Source: JALQTD01 sp965656785
Lineage (GTDB): Bacteria; Bacteroidota; Bacteroidia; Flavobacteriales_D; Sanyastnellaceae
Reading direction: 5' to 3'
DNA length: 64,000 nt
Assembly: GCA_965656785.1 (NCBI GenBank)
Contig: CBFHLY010000011.1
Coordinates: forward strand, 19,541 to 83,540
Shown: in pieces, positions 54,541 through 64,000 of the stretch
How positions within the stretch are numbered: the first letter of the stretch is position 1
Layout of the letters: each line of letters starts with the position of its first letter
The notes under the pieces: model-generated
Databases searched by the model: none
What the model saw: only the letters and a program-made list of their open reading frames with translations
Told to the model about the DNA's origin: nothing
Made by a program: the position numbers and the translations under genes

Positions 54541-56822
54541 TTGGTGGAGAATTCGGCTGAAGCGTCGTAGTTGCAAGCCGACGCATCGGTGCAACCCGCT
54601 GCATTCGCCGGGAAAGTCAAATTCAAGTCCGTCACTTGGTGCGTCTCATCCGCCATATCGCGGTACTGGAAGTTGTACTTCACCGTGACCACACCTTCTG
54701 TGGTGAACTGGCCAAGCAACACACGCCCCGCCTGCGGGAAAGCAAAAGCGCTCGCTCCCGGCGTGAAGTAAATGCTCGCACCTACCACGGTGTTTGCCGA
54801 GAAGCTACCGCCGTTGTCCGCGAAGTCACCAGTGAACGCATCCAAACCTACGTCCGCCGGTCCGGGCTCGTCGCCAGGACCTGCCCCAAGCGCTAGCCAA
54901 GAATCGTATTCCATTTCAGGAATCGCCGCGTAGAACAGCGGGTTGATGCTGTGCCCCAACAGACCGCCAGTTGGATTTTGATAGAAAGGCGCCGTGGAGC
55001 TAACGTCCCAGTTCCAATCGTCCGTGCCGAAGCAAGCCTGCATTTCGATTTCATCGGTATTGAACTCCGCGTAAACGCGGTACGTTGTGGCGTTACCAAT
55101 GGTGCCGTGTCCAACGATTTCGTAGCTCAACCCTGTGAAGTACGGATCGTCCCACACACATGTCCCATCATCGTCCGTGGCCGTGGCGTTGTAGTTCGTC
55201 GCTGTGGAGCTCGTGCACCCGGCCACTTCGAGGTTATCGCAGAACCCGTCGCCGTCGAAATCGCCATCACACACCGTGTTGCAATCTCCGTTCAACGGAG
55301 CGTACTCACAGCCTTCGTTGTCCGTTGCAGCAGCATTGTAGTTGCATGCCGTGTCGTCCGTGCAGCCGAGGATTTCGAGCTCGTTGCAGATGCCGTCGCC
55401 ATCGAAATCGAGCAGGCAGTCGCCGTTGCAATCGTAATACTGATCCGGATACGTGCAGGTGCCGTCCGAGATGGAGGCGGCTTCATCGTAGTTGCAAGCC
55501 GAATCGTCTGTGCATCCCAAGCAGCTCGAGAAATCGCAGGAATCGTCATCGATGGTGGCGTCTGCGTCGTAGTTGCAGGCTTGATCGTCGGTGCAACCGA
55601 GGCAGCTGGCATAGTCGCACTGCGTATTGTCCGCGAGGGTCCAAGTCGGATCGTAGTTGCATGCGGAGTTGTCCAAACATCCCGCACATGACGTGAACTC
55701 GCACGAACCATCGTCGTCGGATGCGCTCGCTGAGTAGTTGCAGGCTCCCGCGTTCGTGCAGCCCGCGGTTTCGTCTGCGTTGCAAACGCCGTCACCATCG
55801 TCGTCAAGAAGAACGACCGATCCGTCCTCACAAACCTCGCAGGCCTCCGTTGCGAAGTCACAACTCCCCGCATCGGTTGCTGCGTCATCGTAGTTGCAAG
55901 CGGTCTCGTCCAAACATCCCACGACCTCATCGGCATCGCAAACGCCATCACCATCGGCGTCGGCCAATGCAATGGCCGCTCCGTCACAAATCTCGCAATC
56001 GGCCGCATTGGGCACTAGACATGAATCGTTGTCAATCGTCGCCGACGAATCGTAGTTGCAAGCCGCCGCATCCGTGCAGCCAGCGCAAGAGGTGAATTCA
56101 CAAGAGCCGTCGTCCTCGGTAGCGACTTCTGCGAAGTTGCAAGCACCTGGATCCGTGCAGCCCAACGCGCTTACAATGAAATCGGAGGAGCTCATGCCTT
56201 CGCCCAAATAGTAGCTGGTGGCACCTGTTGACGTACGCCATTGCACATTTAGCTGGAATGAAAAATGACCGATGTTGCCGTCCTCGTCGTCCGTCATGGT
56301 GATTTGGGCCAACAAGACCTTCAAATCATCTCCAGCCTGCCACTCTGCCGCAGGCCCTGAAGGAGAAGCCACAAACCATGCACCACCGCAATCTGCGAAA
56401 CCAATTCCCTGATTGAACGTGACAAACGCCTCCTCCATGCCCGCGCCTTGAGGGCCTGCGCTACCCGTGTTGTCTACGACCCCGACGGTCAACCAGCTGT
56501 CGTAAACCAAATCAGGAACCATTCCCAAAAACAGCGGATTCACCTCTTGTCCGTAATTCGGATTCAAGGCGAAGGCGTTCTCGGTATGATAGATGGAAGA
56601 CGTCCCTTCAGCCAAGATGCTCATCGGAATGTTGCCTTCGTCTCCGGCCAAACCGTACACGGAGGTGACCCAATCCCCAGGATCGTCGAAGGTCGCGTAT
56701 AAGCGGTAGGTCGTGCCATATTCCGAGGTGGCAAACTGCTCCACAGTAAAGCCAGTGGACGTCGCAAACGCAGTCGTGACGGACAGGACAGCGCCCAACA
56801 CGAGGGTAAATATTCTTTGCAT
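54424..56822 (-). CDS. giant exported cysteine-rich GCTD-repeat protein, N-terminal part
   Basis: About 800 residues. Signal peptide MQRIFTLVLGAVLSVTTAFA; a first beta-rich domain (FTVEQFATSEYGTTYRLYATF ... DLVYDSWLTVG, about 25-225); then about a dozen Cys-rich modules (GCTDPGACNFAEVATEDDGSC type), some with calcium loops (DADGDGVCDADE); then a second copy of the beta domain (LSYEIVGHGTIGNATTYRVYA ... EMEYDSWLALGAG). ATG 56822 is preferred: TGAATTTG lies 5 bp upstream. ATG 56849 would add MKSHLNFAA. With the C-terminal part the whole protein would be about 1800 residues. The strand and frame agree with a single gene once the gap is 38 nt (mod 177). Confidence 0.83.
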
Positions 56823-56849
56823 GGCGGCAAAATTCAAGTGACTCTTCAT

Positions 56850-57151
56850 CTTCGAGGATATCGATTCGTCTTATAAATATACCTCATTTATCCACACCAT
56901 AGGGTGTTTTGGTCAAGAATTAATGCCAATTCAGCGAAAATTCCATTCCAGCTCCCCTGCCCAAATTGGGTCGAGTGGCAATGCGGCTTCCCCCTATACG
57001 CACGAAACCAAGGAAGGTTTCATTCGACGAAATCATTGATTAAGAATACAAATCTAACCAATTGTCGACAGATTGATTGGATTCGACGCAGGTTGAAAGA
57101 ATCACATTATCTTTCGAGGAACCAGCTGCCACCTTTGATTTTTCTGTTCCC
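56850..57151. other. 302-bp noncoding region between divergent repeat-protein genes
   Basis: No coding frame with support is seen. The sequence is clearly richer in A/T than the genes around it and must hold both promoters. Candidates: TATATTTA on the minus strand at about 56876-56883 and TATCTTTC at 57108-57115 on the plus strand, each one base from TAnnTTTG. Neither has a well-spaced TTG. Confidence 0.5.
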
Positions 57152-59893
57152 ATGACCCTCCGTTCCGCCGCATCGTTTTTGATCGGGCTCGTCCTCGCGG
57201 TCGCAGCCACGCCCGAATTTGTTCGCGCCCAGTGCACGCATTGGGAGGCTCCCATGACGCTCATGACACCGGTTGAATTGAATGCCGACGAACGCCCCAC
57301 AGTTCGGGCCGAATCGTCGATGGGACTGCGGTTGGACGTGGACCAGTTCAAGTTCACGCGCGGCGAGAACTTGGAGTCGTGGCACTTGATGCTGCCGGTA
57401 CCGGGCCACCCGAAAGCGGTATGGGAGTTGCAGCGGTTCACAGCGTACACGCCGGACTTACTCGTCGGACAGACGGGCGAGAACGGGAAGCTTGAATCCC
57501 ATTGGTCGCCCCAGTTGCAGACGTTTCGGGTCATTGCGCTCGAAGAGCATGGCAAACGGCATCCTCAAGCAGGGGGCATCGTTGCACTGATGGCTGATGA
57601 GGTGGTCGGCAGCCTGCGGCTGGACGGCGAAGTGTTCGAGATTGCACCGGTCGGTGACGGGGGACTGCATGCCACATACCGGTTGGCAGACAGCAAGTTG
57701 GAATCGAATTTCAGTTGTGCGGCGGAGGATTTGGCCTTCAACCAAGTGCGCAAAAGCGCACCGCAGCCGGGTACCCGTACGGTGGCGAACCCCGTTGTTG
57801 AATGCGTAGAAGTGGCGCTTGACATCGACCACTACACGTATAATACGTTCGGAGGAAATTGCTCGACCACGGTGGATTGGGCGCTGGCGCTGCTCGCCGG
57901 GGTGAGCGAGATTTATGTGGACGAGCTGAGCAGCTTGGTGAATTTGCAGGCGAGCTACGTGCACGTTTGGGAGGTGACGGATCCGTACGCGGCGTATGTC
58001 CAAAACGCGGGCAGCATGCTCGACGCGTTCCGGTCTGAATGGGTGTCGAACCCGGCGCTTTCGGGGATTGACCGGGATTTGGTTCACCTGCTCACCCGGC
58101 GAACGAACACGGGAACCGGCGGCATCGCCTACCTCGACGTGGTGTGCAGCAACCAGTTTGCGGCCGGCTTCTCGAGCTACCTCAGCGGCACTTCTTCCTA
58201 CACGGGCGGTTACAGCTGGAACCTGAACGTGGTGGCGCACGAACTCGGGCACAATTTCGGTGCGAACCACACGCAGTGGTGCGGCTGGCCTGGCGGCCCC
58301 ATTGACAACTGCGGCTCGCTGGAAGGGCCGTGCGCGGGCTACGTGAACAACCCGACGCCGCAAGTCGGCACGATCATGAGCTATTGCCACGCCATCGGGG
58401 GCGGATCGGTGAACCTCATTTTCCACCCCACTGTGAAGACCATCGCGCTCATCCCGACCCTCAATGCGGACGGGTACTGCCACACCGTGTGCGACACGTA
58501 CGCGACGAACTGCGCGGTGTACGGGTGCATGGATCCCGCGTTTTGCAATTACAACCCGGAAGCGGAATTCGATGACGGGTCGTGCGCGGTGTTGGATGCG
58601 TGCGGGGAGTGTGGCGGGGACGGCACTTCGTGCGTGGGGTGTTTGGACGAGTTGGCGTGCAATTACGACCCCGCCGTGACGGAAGATGACGGGTCGTGCT
58701 TTTATGCGCCGGGCGGGGGCGGCTGCGATTGCGAGGCGGAACTGACGTGGGACGTGGCGCTGGCCGGGGGCGAGACCGTTTCGACGACGGTGGCGGGCGT
58801 GGGGACGTTGGCGGCGATGTATGCCACGGTGATGTACACGAATTTGTCAGGCGATCCCAACGCGAAATTGTCGGACTTGCGGGTGACGTTGACTGGGCCG
58901 GATGGGGTATGCCAAACCGTGGGCGGGTTCGACGTGGCGTCGTCGTGTGACGTGGCGGGGATTTGGCCTCCAACCTGGACCACGTCCGCCAACGGTACGT
59001 ACGCGAGCAGCGTCATCATCGCGAACGACGTGACGGGCCAAGGCAACTGGACGATCGCCCTGACCAACGGCTGGTCCGCAAGCCCGGCCATGCAGTACAC
59101 GGTGAACCTCTCGTTCTTCAACCTCTGCCTCAGCACGCCCCCGCCCGGCTGCACCGACCCAGAAGCCTGCAATTACAACCCCGTCTCCACCGAGGACGAC
59201 GGCTCCTGTGAATACGGCTCGTGCAACGGCTGCACCGACCCCGCGGCCTGCAACTACGATTTCCAAGCGAACGTGGACGACGGCACCTGCGACTACGTGA
59301 CCTGCGCGGGCTGCACGGATCCGGGCGCTTGCAATTTCGACTACCTCGCCACCCTGGACGACGGTTCGTGCGAATTCCTATCGTGTTCCGGCTGCACGGA
59401 CTTGTTGGCCTGCAACTACAATCCGGCCGCCACCATCGGCGACGATTCGTGCGAGTACGTTTCGTGCGCGGGATGCACAACGGAGGTGGCCTGCAACTTC
59501 GACCCGCTTGCGTCCCTCGATGACGGAACGTGCGAATACGATTCGTGCGCCGGGTGCGACGACCCCAACGCGTGCAACTACGACCCCGCGGTGACACTAT
59601 ATAACGGAACCTGCGATTACGAGACCTGTTCGGGATGCACGGACCAGAGCGCGTGCAATTTCGAACCTTGGTCGACCATCGATGACGGGTCGTGCGAATT
59701 TGCGGACTGTGCGGGGTGTGCGGGCGATCTGAACGGGGACAATTTGGTCAGCGTGGCGGATGTGCTGGTGCTGCTGGGCGATTTCGGGTGTGTGACGCCG
59801 CCGTGTCCGGGCGATGCGAACAACGATGGGCTGACGAACATCGGGGACTTGCTGGTCCTTCTCGGGGCGTTCGGGTTGCCGTGTCCACAATAA
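57152..59893 (+). CDS. secreted M12-like metalloprotease with P-like domain, GCTD repeats and dockerin-like end
   Basis: A 913-residue exported protein. Signal peptide SFLIGLVLAVAATPEFVRAQ; propeptide to ~215; a metzincin catalytic domain with HELGHNFGANH (zinc ligands H363, H367, H373; E364) and Met-turn SYCH at M409 (IMSYCHAIGGGS). Then two GC-rich modules, a proprotein convertase P-like jelly-roll domain (~525-645), six GCTD modules, and two dockerin-like repeats (GDLNGDNLVSVADVLVLLG, GDANNDGLTNIGDLLVLLG). No T9SS domain. It should be a surface or secreted protease. ATG 57152 starts the signal peptide. The next gene, 48 bp on, is a paralogue. Confidence 0.88.
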   Translation: MTLRSAASFLIGLVLAVAATPEFVRAQCTHWEAPMTLMTPVELNADERPTVRAESSMGLRLDVDQFKFTRGENLESWHLMLPVPGHPKAVWELQRFTAYTPDLLVGQTGENGKLESHWSPQLQTFRVIALEEHGKRHPQAGGIVALMADEVVGSLRLDGEVFEIAPVGDGGLHATYRLADSKLESNFSCAAEDLAFNQVRKSAPQPGTRTVANPVVECVEVALDIDHYTYNTFGGNCSTTVDWALALLAGVSEIYVDELSSLVNLQASYVHVWEVTDPYAAYVQNAGSMLDAFRSEWVSNPALSGIDRDLVHLLTRRTNTGTGGIAYLDVVCSNQFAAGFSSYLSGTSSYTGGYSWNLNVVAHELGHNFGANHTQWCGWPGGPIDNCGSLEGPCAGYVNNPTPQVGTIMSYCHAIGGGSVNLIFHPTVKTIALIPTLNADGYCHTVCDTYATNCAVYGCMDPAFCNYNPEAEFDDGSCAVLDACGECGGDGTSCVGCLDELACNYDPAVTEDDGSCFYAPGGGGCDCEAELTWDVALAGGETVSTTVAGVGTLAAMYATVMYTNLSGDPNAKLSDLRVTLTGPDGVCQTVGGFDVASSCDVAGIWPPTWTTSANGTYASSVIIANDVTGQGNWTIALTNGWSASPAMQYTVNLSFFNLCLSTPPPGCTDPEACNYNPVSTEDDGSCEYGSCNGCTDPAACNYDFQANVDDGTCDYVTCAGCTDPGACNFDYLATLDDGSCEFLSCSGCTDLLACNYNPAATIGDDSCEYVSCAGCTTEVACNFDPLASLDDGTCEYDSCAGCDDPNACNYDPAVTLYNGTCDYETCSGCTDQSACNFEPWSTIDDGSCEFADCAGCAGDLNGDNLVSVADVLVLLGDFGCVTPPCPGDANNDGLTNIGDLLVLLGAFGLPCPQ

Positions 59894-59925
59894 ATGAGTC
59901 TGAACAGGTTCAAATAGAAGTCGGC

Positions 59926-59941
59926 GGGTTATTTTTAACCC
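59926..59941 (+). promoter_or_regulatory. hairpin GGGTTA-TTTT-TAACCC abutting the start codon of the second protease
   Basis: A perfect 6-bp inverted repeat with a TTTT loop ends at the base just before ATG 59942. It could be a weak terminator of the first protease gene, an operator, or a structure that hides the start codon. Confidence 0.5.
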
Positions 59942-62900
59942 ATGACAGCCAAATCATTCGCCACCTGGGGCATCAAAATTGCGTTGATTTTGATCCTCGG
60001 ACCCTCCGCGTTTGCCCAAATCGAATCCGTCACCATCCTGGAATCCCCGGAGGTTGAAACGGTGAGCCTTCCCCCCGAATGGGACATCGCCATCGAAGGC
60101 GAAGCGACCCGTTGGGTGGGCGCCCACCGGCTTTTCAAAGCGACGGACTTGCCGGAGCCGATGCGTCCGACGCACCGGGCGGAGAACGCGGTCGGTTTGG
60201 CTCTGGACGCGGAGCAGTTCGCGTTCGTTCGGGAGCGCAAGCCGAATCGCTGGGAGCTGACGTTGCCGACGCCCGAAGGCGGGGAGGTGACGTTGCAGCT
60301 GGAGTCGTTTTTGGCCTTCCAGCCGGACTTGGTGGTCGGGCGAACCACGGCGGGCGGAGAGCGGAGTGAGGTGTACCGGCCGCAGTTGATTTCGTACCGC
60401 GTGGTGAATGAGGGCGTGAGCGGCGTGGTGAACGTGATGGCGGATCACGTGCTGGCGACGTTCCGGATGAACGGCGAGCAGTGGGAGGTATCGCCTGCGA
60501 TCGGCGCGGGTTACAGCGATTTGCACGCGCTGTTCCGGACGGCGGACAACCGGATGGATTTGACGTTTTCTTGTGGCGTGGACGATTTGGCCTCGGACCA
60601 AAACCCGCACCGCGCATCCTCCCCCGCCACCGGCGCGAACCCCACGCCGGTCTGCGTCGAAATGGGCCTGGACATCGACTACAGCACGTGGCAAACGTTC
60701 CCGGGCTACACGGAAGCGTCGGAATGGGCCCTTGCGATGCTCGCGGGCGTCAGTGCAATCTACGAGTCGGAACTGGGCAACACGGTCACGTTGAGCGCAA
60801 CCTACCTGCACATTTGGGAAGTGGTCGACCCGTACGCGGCCTTCACGAGCGACGCAGGAAACATGCTCAATGAGTTCCGCTTGACGTGGTACAACGATGC
60901 CCCCTTCACGTCCCAAAACTGGGACCTCTGCCACCTCCTCACGAAGCGAACGAACACAGGTACAGGCGGCATCGCCTACGTCGACGTGTTGTGCTACCCC
61001 TTCGGAGACTACGGTGCTGGATTCAGTGCCAACTTGGACGGCTCGAGTTCGTACACGGCTGGAACCTACGCGTGGAACCTGAACGTGGTGGCGCACGAGA
61101 TCGGCCACAACTTCGGCGCGCACCACACGCACTGGTGTGGCTGGTCGGTCGGGCCCATCGACAACTGTGCGAACCTCGAAAACAACGACACCGACTGTTC
61201 GCCTTACACGGACAACCCGACGGCCCAAGTGGGCACGATCATGAGCTATTGCCACGCCATCTCCGGCGGCTCGGTAACGTTGGAATTCCATCCGATTGTG
61301 AAGGCCGAGGCGTTGGAGCAAGACCCCTACCCGAGCTGCATTGCTGCGTGTGGAAATTTGGTGACGAGTTTCGGGTACTACGGTTGCACGGATGCGAGCG
61401 CCTGCAATTACGATGCGACGGCCATTGTAGACGATGGCACGTGCGCCACGTTGGACGATTGCGGCGTTTGCGGAGGCGGCAATGCTTCGTGTGGCGGTTG
61501 CATGGACGCGAGCGCGTGCAACTACGACGCTAGCGCGACGGTGGACGACGGGTCTTGTGCCACCGATGACAACTGCGGAGTTTGTGGGGGGGACGATTCC
61601 TCCTGCAGCGGGTGCACGGATTCCGAAGCGTGCAACTACGATGCGGGAGCAACCATCGACGACGATTCTTGTTCGTACCCCGGCGTTGGCGAGCCGTGCA
61701 CGTGTTCCAGCACGCACGTGTTCACCGGTAACGGCATCGTCTTGTCAGGTGGCTCCTTAACCTATTCGCAATCCACGACTGTAGCGGTGTCGGGCACGCT
61801 GACGTCAGTCGGCGTGGAGCTGCTGTGGAACAGTTCCACCGGTTCCGCCTCCCCCAATCAAGTGATGTATCGGCTGTACGACCCCACGGGATCTTGTGTC
61901 CAGTTTGGCGCCAATTTGCCATTGAGTGGATGCAGCTATGTTGCTGGATCGGCATGGCCTGCCAGTTGGTCCGCAACCGACGACGGACTTTACACGGCAA
62001 CTGTGGATTTGACCGCGTATGCGCTCGGAGGCAGTGGAGCTTGGACGTTGCAGGTTTTCAACGGCGATGGCATTTCGGCTACAGCGCAAACTCGTTTCAC
62101 CTTCAACGACGTTTGTTTCGACACGTACCCTGGCTGCACAGATGCCAGTGCATGCAACTACGACCCCACGGCAACCACCGACGATGGCAGCTGCTTCACC
62201 TCGGCTGAAACTGGCGAATGGTCTTCGACCATCAACCTCCCCACTCTCTCTCCTATCGGCGCAAGTGGATCCTCCGTCAACGTCAGCAACGTCGAAGCGG
62301 TGGAACCCGTGCTCGAATTCACTGTTGACTGGACGCCGAGCGGCTCGGGCACAGAGGCTGCTGATTTGTTCATGAAGATAACGGATCCCAGCGGGAACTG
62401 CACCGACTTTGGGGGGTTCAACGTGGGCTCGTCGTGCCCGGATCTGTTCGGAGGAGCTTGGCCGAGTTCCTGGGAAAGCTCGACTGCGGGAACGTATGTG
62501 GCGACCATTGACCTCGCGGGCAGCGGTTTGTCAGGATCTGGAACTTGGAACTTCTCCTTCTACAATGGAAGAAGCGGGGCTGCGGCCGTGACCTACGAAA
62601 TCAGCATCACTCAAACGTCCTCTTGCTACTCGAATGGCATCGGCTGCATGGACGAGGCGGCATGCAATTACGACGCGAGCGCAACCACTCCGGGCTCTTG
62701 CACCTACCCAGACACTTACTACGACTGCGACGGCAATTGCCTCAACGACACCGACGGAGACGGCGTCTGCGATGAACTCGAAGTTGTCGGGTGCCAAGAC
62801 AACACCGCCTGCAACTACGATGCGACCGCCACGGACGCGGGTTCTTGCACGTATGCTGCGACCTACTACGACTGCGCCGGCGACTGCATCAACGACACGG

Positions 62901-64000
62901 ACGGCGACAGCGTGTGCAATGAACTCGAAGTCGTCGGTTGCCAAGACAACACCGCCTGCAACTACGATGCAACGGCCACGGACGCGGGATCCTGCACCTA
63001 CGCCGCAACCCATTACGACTGCGCCGGCGACTGCCTGAACGACACGGACGAAGACGGCGTATGCGATGAGCTCGAAGTCGTGGGTTGTCAGGACGATGCC
63101 GCCTGCAACTACAACGCCACGGCCACGGACGCCGGCGCATGCACCTACCCCGAAACCTACTACGACTGCGCGAGTGACTGCTTGAACGACACCGACGAAG
63201 ACGGGGTGTGCAACGAACTCGAAATCGTCGGTTGCCAGGACAACACCGCCTGCAATTACGACGCGACTGCGACGGATGCGGGAACTTGCACCTATGCTGA
63301 GACCCATTACGACTGCGCCGGCGATTGTTTGAACGACACCGACGAAGACGGCGTGTGCGATGAGCTTGAGGTTGTCGGATGTTTGGACCAAACCGCGTGC
63401 AACTACAACGCGAACGCCACCGACTTGGGCTCCTGCACCTTCGCAGCAACCCACTACGACTGCGGCGGCAACTGCCTCAACGACTCCGACGAAGACGGCG
63501 TCTGCGACGAACTCGAAGTCGTCGGCTGCCAAGACAACACCGCATGCAACTACAATGCGAGTGCAACCGATGCCGGTTCCTGCACGTTCGCGGCGACCCA
63601 CTACGACTGCGACGGCAACTGCCTCAACGACTCCGACGAAGACGGCGTTTGCGATGAACTCGAAATCGTAGGCTGCCAGGACAACACCGCCTGCAACTAC
63701 GACGCATCGGCAACCGATGCCGGTTCCTGCACCTTTGCGGCGACCCACTACGACTGCGACGGCAACTGCCTCAACGACTCCGACGAAGACGGCGTCTGCG
63801 ACGAACTCGAAGTCGTCGGCTGCCAAGACAACACCGCCTGCAACTACAACGACAGCGCGACCGATGCCGGTTCGTGCACTTACGCGGATGCCCACTACGA
63901 CTGCGACGGCGACTGCCTCAACGACACCGACGAAGACGGCGTCTGCGATGAACTCGAAGTCGTCGGCTGCCAAGACAACACCGCCTGCAACTACAATGCG
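59942..64000 (+). CDS. secreted M12-like metalloprotease with long calcium-loop/GCQD repeat tail (3' end outside window)
   Basis: At least 1353 residues, open to the last base. It is a paralogue of the preceding protease: signal peptide IALILILGPSAFAQ; propeptide; HEIGHNFGAHH (H385, E386, H389, H395) and IMSYCHAISGGS; cysteine-rich modules; two P-like jelly-roll domains (~580-720 and ~745-890, FTGNGIVLSGGSLTYSQ and GEWSSTINLPTLSPIG); then a run of 49-residue units (GCQDNTACNYDATATDAGSC ... DEDGVCDELEVV) with an EF-hand/TSP3-type loop D-x-D-x-DG-x-CDELE. Likely calcium-dependent and surface-bound or self-assembled. The C-terminus is not seen, so the anchoring type is unknown. Confidence 0.88.
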   Translation, partial: MTAKSFATWGIKIALILILGPSAFAQIESVTILESPEVETVSLPPEWDIAIEGEATRWVGAHRLFKATDLPEPMRPTHRAENAVGLALDAEQFAFVRERKPNRWELTLPTPEGGEVTLQLESFLAFQPDLVVGRTTAGGERSEVYRPQLISYRVVNEGVSGVVNVMADHVLATFRMNGEQWEVSPAIGAGYSDLHALFRTADNRMDLTFSCGVDDLASDQNPHRASSPATGANPTPVCVEMGLDIDYSTWQTFPGYTEASEWALAMLAGVSAIYESELGNTVTLSATYLHIWEVVDPYAAFTSDAGNMLNEFRLTWYNDAPFTSQNWDLCHLLTKRTNTGTGGIAYVDVLCYPFGDYGAGFSANLDGSSSYTAGTYAWNLNVVAHEIGHNFGAHHTHWCGWSVGPIDNCANLENNDTDCSPYTDNPTAQVGTIMSYCHAISGGSVTLEFHPIVKAEALEQDPYPSCIAACGNLVTSFGYYGCTDASACNYDATAIVDDGTCATLDDCGVCGGGNASCGGCMDASACNYDASATVDDGSCATDDNCGVCGGDDSSCSGCTDSEACNYDAGATIDDDSCSYPGVGEPCTCSSTHVFTGNGIVLSGGSLTYSQSTTVAVSGTLTSVGVELLWNSSTGSASPNQVMYRLYDPTGSCVQFGANLPLSGCSYVAGSAWPASWSATDDGLYTATVDLTAYALGGSGAWTLQVFNGDGISATAQTRFTFNDVCFDTYPGCTDASACNYDPTATTDDGSCFTSAETGEWSSTINLPTLSPIGASGSSVNVSNVEAVEPVLEFTVDWTPSGSGTEAADLFMKITDPSGNCTDFGGFNVGSSCPDLFGGAWPSSWESSTAGTYVATIDLAGSGLSGSGTWNFSFYNGRSGAAAVTYEISITQTSSCYSNGIGCMDEAACNYDASATTPGSCTYPDTYYDCDGNCLNDTDGDGVCDELEVVGCQDNTACNYDATATDAGSCTYAATYYDCAGDCINDTDGDSVCNELEVVGCQDNTACNYDATATDAGSCTYAATHYDCAGDCLNDTDEDGVCDELEVVGCQDDAACNYNATATDAGACTYPETYYDCASDCLNDTDEDGVCNELEIVGCQDNTACNYDATATDAGTCTYAETHYDCAGDCLNDTDEDGVCDELEVVGCLDQTACNYNANATDLGSCTFAATHYDCGGNCLNDSDEDGVCDELEVVGCQDNTACNYNASATDAGSCTFAATHYDCDGNCLNDSDEDGVCDELEIVGCQDNTACNYDASATDAGSCTFAATHYDCDGNCLNDSDEDGVCDELEVVGCQDNTACNYNDSATDAGSCTYADAHYDCDGDCLNDTDEDGVCDELEVVGCQDNTACNYNA
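62642..64000 (+). repeat. 147-bp (49-residue) tandem repeats, nine full units and part of a tenth
   Basis: Units start at 62642 and every 147 bp after it (62789, 62936, 63083, 63230, 63377, 63524, 63671, 63818, 63965), with no insertions. Each encodes GCQDNTACNY..., YDC-x-G-x-CLND and D-x-DEDGVCDELE. Later units (from 63377) are more alike (CTFAATHYDC), suggesting recent amplification; the array continues past the window. Confidence 0.95.

Noticed and set aside
62642..64000. CRISPR array
   Set aside because: The 147-bp units are contiguous, lack spacers and encode conserved protein in frame.

Overview
The window is about 64 kb of a high-GC (roughly 60% by eye) Bacteroidota chromosome, most likely an aquatic Flavobacteriales-type bacterium. 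The evidence is a complete Bat (aerotolerance) operon, several proteins with type IX secretion (T9SS) C-terminal sorting domains, TAnnTTTG-like -7 promoter elements, the small DUF4295 protein beside ribosomal protein L33, a CcoN/CcoO fusion, a fused E1 alpha/beta 2-oxoacid dehydrogenase, and a flavobacterial-type proton-pumping rhodopsin. KdsA, a LolA-like protein and TAMs of outer-membrane lipoproteins indicate a Gram-negative envelope. No genus can be assigned from the sequence alone.

Layout. 1-8.0 kb (+): moxR (5' end cut off), DUF58, a BatD-like membrane protein, then batA-batB-batC-batD-batE, nearly all joined by 4-bp start/stop overlaps. 8.0-11 kb (-): a secreted M36-like metalloprotease with a T9SS tail. 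11-13.8 kb (-): an ECF sigma factor, a membrane protein that may be its regulator, and a lipoprotein. 13.9-15.2 kb (-): a Kazal-like, extremely acidic D/W-rich T9SS protein. 15.3-15.6 kb (-): tRNA-Ala(GGC) and tRNA-Arg(CCG). 15.6-18.2 kb (-): kdsA and two exported proteins. 18.2-23 kb (-): a dapF-DUF4105 fusion, a lipoprotein and a probable outer-membrane protein. 23-25.7 kb (+): 2-oxoisovalerate dehydrogenase E1 and a secreted hypothetical. 25.7-29.1 kb (-): ftsY, rimO, queE, preceded by rpmG and DUF4295. 29.3-32.5 kb (+): ftsK and lolA. 32.5-35.6 kb (-): guaA and a LysM protein.

35.7-45.6 kb (+) is the energy block: a Maf-like pyrophosphatase, a Usp-like protein, ccoI, ccoS, ccoNO, ccoQP, ccoG and ccoH (high-affinity cbb3 oxidase and its assembly factors), then a green-tuned proton-pumping rhodopsin with a strong terminator. 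45.7-51.2 kb (-): a T9SS beta-propeller protein, mnmH and selD (selenium modification of tRNA). 51.3-64 kb: three very large cysteine-rich exported proteins built from GCTD-type repeats: one (-) that contains an assembly gap, and two tandem paralogous M12-like metalloproteases (+), the second of which runs off the window.

Signals not explained by genes. The 9-mer GATTTGGCC (or its complement) occurs at least 23 times, against about 0.5 expected, in both orientations and in all reading frames; this resembles an uptake-type or other genome-wide signal. Many transcription units have a -7-like element exactly 4-8 bp before the start codon, which suggests leaderless mRNAs. The repeat period around the N run predicts the true size of that gap as 38 nt plus multiples of 177. 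No CRISPR array, insertion sequence, prophage, integrase or replication origin was seen.
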